Assembly (NCBI RefSeq): GCF_022410515.1
Contig: NZ_JACSDI010000002.1
Location: 248,001-312,000 of the forward strand
Source of the DNA: Shewanella cutis
GTDB taxonomy: Bacteria; Pseudomonadota; Gammaproteobacteria; Enterobacterales; Shewanellaceae
Length of the DNA stretch: 64,000 nt
Direction of reading: 5' to 3'
Below are positions 55,576 to 64,000 of the stretch, in pieces; position 1 is the first letter of the stretch, and every line of letters starts with the position of its first letter. The notes under the pieces were generated by a model. That model had not been told where the DNA came from. It worked only from the letters and a program-made list of their open reading frames with translations, and did no database searches. The position numbers and the translations under genes were made by a program.

Positions 55576-57843
55576 TTAAGCCTTAGTGGTACTTTTCTCG
55601 TGGCGTTCGGTGTGGATCACGATTTCACCGTCTTTGGCATCAACATGAGCAACACCGCCATGTTCCAGTTCACCGAAGAGAATAGCATCCGCTAATGGAC
55701 GTTTAATAAGCTCTGTCACCACGCGGGCCATTGGCCGTGCGCCCATGCTCTTATCATAGCCTTTCTCGGCGAGTAGGGTTCTGGCCTCATCACTGACTTC
55801 AAGTAACACATGTTTCGCATCAAGTTGTGCTTGTAATTCCACCAAGAATTTATCCACCACTTTGGCAATGATGGTCATATCTAAATGGTTGAACCAAATG
55901 ATGGAATCTAAGCGGTTGCGAAACTCTGGCGAGAATACCCGATTGATTTCCGATAAGGCATCTTGGGTATGATCCTGCTGAGTAAAGCCAATAGACTTAC
56001 GGATCGTTTCCTGAACCCCTGCGTTTGTTGTCATCACTAAGGTGACATGCCTAAAATCCGCCTTGCGACCGTTGTTATCGGTTAAGGTGCCATGATCCAT
56101 GACTTGCAGTAACAGGTTGTAGACATCGGGGTGAGCCTTTTCGATTTCATCGAGCAACACCACGCAATGGGGATTTTTAATTACAGCATCGGTGAGTAAA
56201 CCACCTTGGTCGTATCCTACGTATCCAGGAGGAGCCCCAATCAAACGAGAAACCGTATGACTTTCCATGTACTCCGACATATCGAAACGCACCAGCTTCA
56301 TTCCTAGGCAACTAGCTAACTGATTGGTCACTTCTGTCTTACCTACCCCAGTTGGGCCTGCAAACAAAAAACTACCAACAGGTTTTTTATCTGTACCTAA
56401 ACCACTGCGCGATAATCGAATCGCCGAGCTTAAGGATTCAATCGCCTTGTCTTGACCAAAGACCACCATCTTCAGATTGCGCTCAAGGTTACGCAGTAAA
56501 TCTTTGTCGCTGGCGGAGACTGATTTTTCAGGGATCCGAGCAATCTTCGCTACTATGGTTTCAATCTCGGCCTGACCTATGGTCTTTTTGCGCTTGCTCT
56601 GTGGCAACATAGCCATGCGCGCACCCGCCTCATCGATCACATCGATGGCTTTATCGGGTAAATGCCGGTCATTAATGTGTTTTGCCGACAACTCTGCCGC
56701 GCTGTTAATCGCCGCTTGGGTGTAACGCACGCCATGATATTCTTCGTATTTAGACTTTAAACCCATCAGAATTTTAGTGGTTTCAGCCACTGAAGGTTCA
56801 TTAATATCGACCTTTTGGAAACGGCGCGCCAGTGCACGATCTTTCTCAAAAATACTCTGATATTCTTGGAACGTGGTTGAGCCCATGCAACGCAAATTAC
56901 CGCTTGATAATAACGGCTTTAGCAGGTTAGAGGCATCCATCACCCCACCCGATGCGGCGCCTGCACCAATAATGGTATGAATTTCATCGATAAATAAAAT
57001 GGCGTGTTTATCGGCGCTGAGTTCCTTAAGCAGACTCTTGAAACGTTTTTCAAAATCGCCACGGTATTTGGTGCCTGCGAGCAAGGAGCCTAAATCGAGG
57101 GAATACACTGTCGCCTGCGCCATCACTTCTGGCACTTGATGATTAACGATTCGATAGGCCAAACCTTCAGCAATCGCAGTTTTACCCACGCCCGCTTCAC
57201 CCACCAACAATGGATTATTTTTACGGCGACGACATAAAGTTTGGATGGCGCGTTCGATTTCTTGATCACGACCAATCAGCGGATCTATCACCCCTTGTTT
57301 TGCAAGTTGGTTTAAATTACTGGCAAACTGCGACAACATGCTGCGTTCTTCGTTCGCTTCGGTTTGATCTTCGATGCGTTCTTGGTCTTGATGGGCGTCG
57401 CTGTCCTCATTTTTTGAAAAACCATGGGAAATATAATTCACCACATCTAAACGGCTGATATCGCTGCGACGCAGCAGATAAACAGCTTGGGATTCCTGCT
57501 CACTAAAAATGGCCACCAGCACATTAGCACCAGTGACTTCATTGCGGCCCGAGGACTGCACATGGAAAACGGCGCGTTGCAGTACCCGCTGAAACCCGAG
57601 CGTTGGTTGGGTTTCTTTATCATCATCCATATCCGCAATGATTGGGGTGGTTTGTTGGATAAAGCTTGCTACTTCATCTCTCAGTTTATCTAAATTCGCT
57701 CCACAGGCGATTAGCGCGTCTTGAGCCGCAGGGTTGTCTATCAGAGCCAATAACAGATGTTCAACCGTCATATACTCGTGACGTGCCTCTCTGGCTTGCT
57801 GAAACGCCAGATTTAAGGTGACTTCCAGATCTTTGTTCAGCAT
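55576..57843 (-). CDS. clpA: ATP-dependent Clp protease ATP-binding subunit ClpA
   Basis: ClpA unfolds substrates and feeds them to ClpP; with ClpS it degrades N-degron proteins. The 755-residue protein has the double N-domain (about 1-145; [26 protein letters not shown]), two AAA+ modules with Walker [16 protein letters not shown] (about 214) and [10 protein letters not shown] (about 495), Walker [14 protein letters not shown] and [13 protein letters not shown], and an IGF-type ClpP loop (SIGFTQQ). The ATG at 57843 is chosen over an ATG seven codons upstream. clpS lies 42 bases upstream. Confidence 0.97.
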   Translation of the reverse strand: MLNKDLEVTLNLAFQQAREARHEYMTVEHLLLALIDNPAAQDALIACGANLDKLRDEVASFIQQTTPIIADMDDDKETQPTLGFQRVLQRAVFHVQSSGRNEVTGANVLVAIFSEQESQAVYLLRRSDISRLDVVNYISHGFSKNEDSDAHQDQERIEDQTEANEERSMLSQFASNLNQLAKQGVIDPLIGRDQEIERAIQTLCRRRKNNPLLVGEAGVGKTAIAEGLAYRIVNHQVPEVMAQATVYSLDLGSLLAGTKYRGDFEKRFKSLLKELSADKHAILFIDEIHTIIGAGAASGGVMDASNLLKPLLSSGNLRCMGSTTFQEYQSIFEKDRALARRFQKVDINEPSVAETTKILMGLKSKYEEYHGVRYTQAAINSAAELSAKHINDRHLPDKAIDVIDEAGARMAMLPQSKRKKTIGQAEIETIVAKIARIPEKSVSASDKDLLRNLERNLKMVVFGQDKAIESLSSAIRLSRSGLGTDKKPVGSFLFAGPTGVGKTEVTNQLASCLGMKLVRFDMSEYMESHTVSRLIGAPPGYVGYDQGGLLTDAVIKNPHCVVLLDEIEKAHPDVYNLLLQVMDHGTLTDNNGRKADFRHVTLVMTTNAGVQETIRKSIGFTQQDHTQDALSEINRVFSPEFRNRLDSIIWFNHLDMTIIAKVVDKFLVELQAQLDAKHVLLEVSDEARTLLAEKGYDKSMGARPMARVVTELIKRPLADAILFGELEHGGVAHVDAKDGEIVIHTERHEKSTTKA

Positions 57844-57885
57844 AAGCACCCCCAAAATTAACAACTGACAACAGAGTAAGCGCGG

Positions 57886-58194
57886 TTAAGCCTTCTCTAA
57901 CGAACACAGTAACGGATGTTGGTTTTGTCTTGCAAATTGATTTACTTGTATCACCTTAGTTTCTGCGATGCCGAATGGAAAAATACCGCAGATCCCCTTT
58001 CCTTGGTGATGAATCGTCAACATGATATCGGTGGCTTCCTGCTCATTCTTGCGAAAGAAGATTTGCAGTACTTCAATCACAAAATCCATTGGCGTGTAAT
58101 CGTCATTATTGAGGATCACCTTATACATCGAAGGTGGCATTAACTCTGATTCCACACGTTCTTCAACGTGCTCTATGTTTCCTGTCTTACCCAT
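57886..58194 (-). CDS. clpS: ClpAP adaptor protein ClpS
   Basis: ClpS recognises N-degron residues and delivers substrates to ClpA. The 102-residue protein has the conserved core [16 protein letters not shown] (NDDxTPMxFV), the region binding bulky N-terminal residues, with the helix [26 protein letters not shown]. The long N-terminal flexible extension (about 1-25) is normal for the family. It is the first gene of clpS-clpA and divergent from cspD. Confidence 0.96.
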   Translation of the reverse strand: MGKTGNIEHVEERVESELMPPSMYKVILNNDDYTPMDFVIEVLQIFFRKNEQEATDIMLTIHHQGKGICGIFPFGIAETKVIQVNQFARQNQHPLLCSLEKA

Positions 58195-58387
58195 TTTTTA
58201 ATACTAGCCTCTCGTGTTGTCCTCTTCCAATTGCTATCTTCAAATTAATCAGTTGTTACCTCTTTGTTAATTTTAGCTTGACTTCCGCTTTTACTCCTTA
58301 CATTCTGTAGCTCAGACGGTGAAACACTCCCGTCTATACAGGTTTTACTATCTTACTGGTAAGTAGACAACAGAAGGAAGTGGAAGT

Positions 58388-58594
58388 ATGGCAAGCGGAA
58401 CTGTTAAATGGTTCAACAACGCCAAAGGATTCGGGTTTATTTGCCCTGATCAAGGTGGCGAGGACGTTTTTGCACACTATTCTACCATTGAAATGGAAGG
58501 CTATAGAACTCTAAAAGCAGGCCAACCGGTTCAATTTGAAGTAGAACAAGGTCCAAAAGGAATGCATGCTTCAGCCATTTCACCAACAAAATAA
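58388..58594 (+). CDS. cspD: Cold-shock-domain protein CspD
   Basis: CspD is a stationary-phase, single-stranded-nucleic-acid-binding protein that inhibits replication initiation and elongation in E. coli. The 68-residue OB-fold protein has [12 protein letters not shown] (RNP1) and DVFAHYSTI (RNP2). The position next to clpS and clpA and the divergent orientation are as in E. coli. The ribosome-binding site AAGGAAG lies nine bases upstream. Confidence 0.94.
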   Translation: MASGTVKWFNNAKGFGFICPDQGGEDVFAHYSTIEMEGYRTLKAGQPVQFEVEQGPKGMHASAISPTK

Positions 58595-58616
58595 TGTATG
58601 GTGAGGCCAATGATCT

Positions 58617-58647
58617 AAAAGGCAGGGATTAATCCCTGCCTTTTTAA
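58617..58647 (+). terminator. Intrinsic terminator after cspD
   Basis: AAAAGGCAGGGATT and its complement AATCCCTGCCTTTT form a perfect 14-bp inverted repeat ending in five Ts. Confidence 0.93.
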
Positions 58648-58774
58648 TTTGAGTAGAATAACTACACGTCATGTCTCATTTTGTGAGCATAGGTGTACCG
58701 GAGCGAATACATTTTCATCTCGAAACGTTAACTCGCTCTGGTTAATTTACAACTTACTCCTAAATTTAGTGCAG

Positions 58775-58801
58775 TAAAAAGGCCTGCAATGCAGGCCTTT
58801 A
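58775..58801 (-). terminator. Intrinsic terminator after icd
   Basis: AAAGGCCTGCA and TGCAGGCCTTT pair with a one-base centre (58778-58800); on the minus strand five Ts follow. Confidence 0.9.
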
Positions 58802-58817
58802 CAAGTATCAATGCTGC

Positions 58818-61459
<2,642 letters not shown>

Positions 61460-62245
61460 ATGAACAAAAATAACCCGCTAACATCTCAAGCAACGCCTCG
61501 CACTCGCGGCCAGAACGCATCCACCACGCACCCGCAGCATAGGGCAGATAACCGCAGTAAAGGAAATAAACCAAGCTCCTTCGCCAAATCTGCCAAGGTA
61601 AGTTCGCTGCGCGATACAGGGTCACAACAGAATAGTGCCAAAACACGACTTCAAAAATACTCATCGGCCTCACGCGTCAAGCCTCAAGCTGCGCCTATCA
61701 TCGTCTTATTTAACAAGCCCTTCGATGTTCTGTGTCAATTTACCGATGAGCAAGGCCGTAAAACCTTAAAGGATTACATCCCTATTCCGGGAGTGTACGC
61801 CGCAGGACGATTGGATCGCGACAGTGAAGGCTTGCTACTCCTCACCAACGATGGTCAACTTCAGGCCAAACTGACTGAGCCGAAAAAGAAAACCTTTAAA
61901 ACCTATTGGGTGCAAGTCGAGGGAGAACCTACGGATGCGGATTTAGCAAAATTGCGCCAAGGGGTTGAATTAAAAGATGGTATGACACTCCCCGCTAAGG
62001 TCAGCATCATGGCGACGCCGAATGTGTGGCCGCGTAATCCACCAATCCGTGAGCGAAAAAACATCCCAACCACTTGGCTGGAAATTCAAATCCACGAAGG
62101 ACGCAATCGCCAAGTTCGGCGGATGACGGCCCATATTGGTTTTCCGACCTTAAGACTTATTCGCTATAAAATAGGCCAATGGAGTCTAGATGATTTAGCG
62201 ACAGGTGAGCATAAATGCATACTGGTGGCTCAAAAGACCGAATAG
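61460..62245 (+). CDS. rluE: 23S rRNA pseudouridine(2457) synthase RluE
   Basis: RluE isomerises U2457 of 23S rRNA. The 261-residue protein has the RsuA-type core: [15 protein letters not shown], the catalytic [17 protein letters not shown] near residue 118 (catalytic Asp), and [21 protein letters not shown]. The first 78 residues are a basic, low-complexity, probably disordered extension, longer than in E. coli RluE, which also has a basic tail. It starts the rluE-nudJ-mnmA gene order known from E. coli. Confidence 0.94.
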   Translation: MNKNNPLTSQATPRTRGQNASTTHPQHRADNRSKGNKPSSFAKSAKVSSLRDTGSQQNSAKTRLQKYSSASRVKPQAAPIIVLFNKPFDVLCQFTDEQGRKTLKDYIPIPGVYAAGRLDRDSEGLLLLTNDGQLQAKLTEPKKKTFKTYWVQVEGEPTDADLAKLRQGVELKDGMTLPAKVSIMATPNVWPRNPPIRERKNIPTTWLEIQIHEGRNRQVRRMTAHIGFPTLRLIRYKIGQWSLDDLATGEHKCILVAQKTE

Positions 62246-62300
62246 TCTTGCGCCAACAAGCAATCCAATATCCTAATCAAGTCACTCAAAGGTAATCACT

Positions 62301-62777
62301 GTGACAGTAAAAGCAAGATATAAACCCAATGTAACAGTTGCTTGTATTATCCATGCCCCTACCGAGGATAAGTATCTATTATTGGAAGAGTGGATTGATG
62401 GTGAGCAGCGTTTTAATCAACCAGCAGGACATTTGGAAGCGAATGAAAGTCTTATCCAAGCCTGTGAGCGCGAAGTCCTTGAGGAAACAGGCCTTCAACT
62501 CAAGCCACAGGGATTGGTCGGGATTTATCAATTTAGCGCCAATCAGGACCTCGCATTTGTGCGTTTTACCTTTTTGGTGCAAGTAGATACGCTACTCACA
62601 CCTAAGCCACAGGATGCGGATATTTATGCCGCCCATTGGTTGAGCTTTGAGCAGATCGCAGCTAAAGCTCATCAACTGCGCAGTCCATTAGTGCTCGATT
62701 GCCTCAACGATTACCGCAAACAGTTGCAACAAGGGCAAATTCATTCGCTCGAATTACTCAATAGTCAGCGTCTGTAG
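62301..62777 (+). CDS. nudJ: Nudix phosphatase NudJ
   Basis: NudJ hydrolyses nucleoside di- and triphosphates and hydroxymethylpyrimidine pyrophosphate. The 158-residue protein has the complete Nudix box: G in PAGHLEANES, then EREVLEETGL (GX5EX7REUXEEXGU). The position between rluE and mnmA is as in E. coli (ymfB). The start follows AAAGGTAATCACT; the codon at 62301 is GTG. Confidence 0.93.
   Translation: MTVKARYKPNVTVACIIHAPTEDKYLLLEEWIDGEQRFNQPAGHLEANESLIQACEREVLEETGLQLKPQGLVGIYQFSANQDLAFVRFTFLVQVDTLLTPKPQDADIYAAHWLSFEQIAAKAHQLRSPLVLDCLNDYRKQLQQGQIHSLELLNSQRL

Positions 62778-64000
<1,223 letters not shown>

Noticed and set aside
58195-58387. A cold-shock-type RNA thermosensor leader before cspD
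   Set aside because: The gap is shared with the divergent clpS promoter, and CspD is a stationary-phase protein. I saw no cold-box sequence.

Overview
The window is chromosomal DNA of a gammaproteobacterium, most probably a Shewanella of the S. oneidensis/putrefaciens/baltica type. This rests on recognisable protein sequences (MinDE, ProQ, YebG, ZapC, a 1614-residue NAD-glutamate dehydrogenase, monomeric isocitrate dehydrogenase) and on gene order. It is core genome, densely coded. I see no rRNA, tRNA, CRISPR, prophage or transposase gene, and no clear pseudogene. The window cuts minC on the left (probable last codons only) and mnmA on the right.

Layout: (1) 1-6.1 kb: minC(end)-minD-minE on plus; then fadD-rnd, an alpha/beta hydrolase and an exported methyltransferase-like protein on minus. 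(2) 6.2-12.8 kb: an M50-like membrane protease, a small unknown protein and tsaB on minus; hemB, a fused msrBA, a 2OG-Fe(II) oxygenase and the ylqF GTPase. (3) 13-19.8 kb: pyrD-zapC separated by a GATC-dense intergenic region, then the giant NAD-GDH. (4) 20-26.9 kb: a four-gene minus-strand operon, DUF1302 beta-barrel - DUF1329 - YCF48-like propeller - MMPL/RND transporter, which looks like a trans-envelope transport machine of unknown cargo. (5) 27-41.1 kb: pepN, prc-proQ, msrC-yebG (with a LexA box), letA split into two genes, letB with seven MCE domains, a SpmAB-like membrane protein and rsmF. This is a rearranged version of the E. coli prc-proQ-msrC-letAB-rsmF neighbourhood. (6) 41.3-48.9 kb: udk, dcd, pabC-mltG-tmk-holB-pilZ and tatD on minus, with a 281-bp MITE-like element between pilZ and tatD, and apbC/mrp. 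(7) 49-53.7 kb: metG, an AEC transporter, a Nif3-like protein and a glycine-zipper protein. (8) 53.7-58.6 kb: aat-bpt-infA on plus and clpS, clpA on minus: both N-degron transferases plus the adaptor and unfoldase, next to cspD. (9) 58.8-64 kb: monomeric icd divergent from rluE-nudJ-mnmA.

The best candidates for undescribed biology are the DUF1302/DUF1329/YCF48/MMPL operon and the exported methyltransferase-fold protein. The most unusual DNA features are nine GATC sites within 97 bp between pyrD and zapC, the MITE-like element at 42348-42628, and a long-stem repeat after pepN. Terminators, the LexA box and several start codons (TTG for rnd and bpt, GTG for tatD and aat) were read directly from the sequence. 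Functions are assigned by recognition of families and motifs, without database searches.
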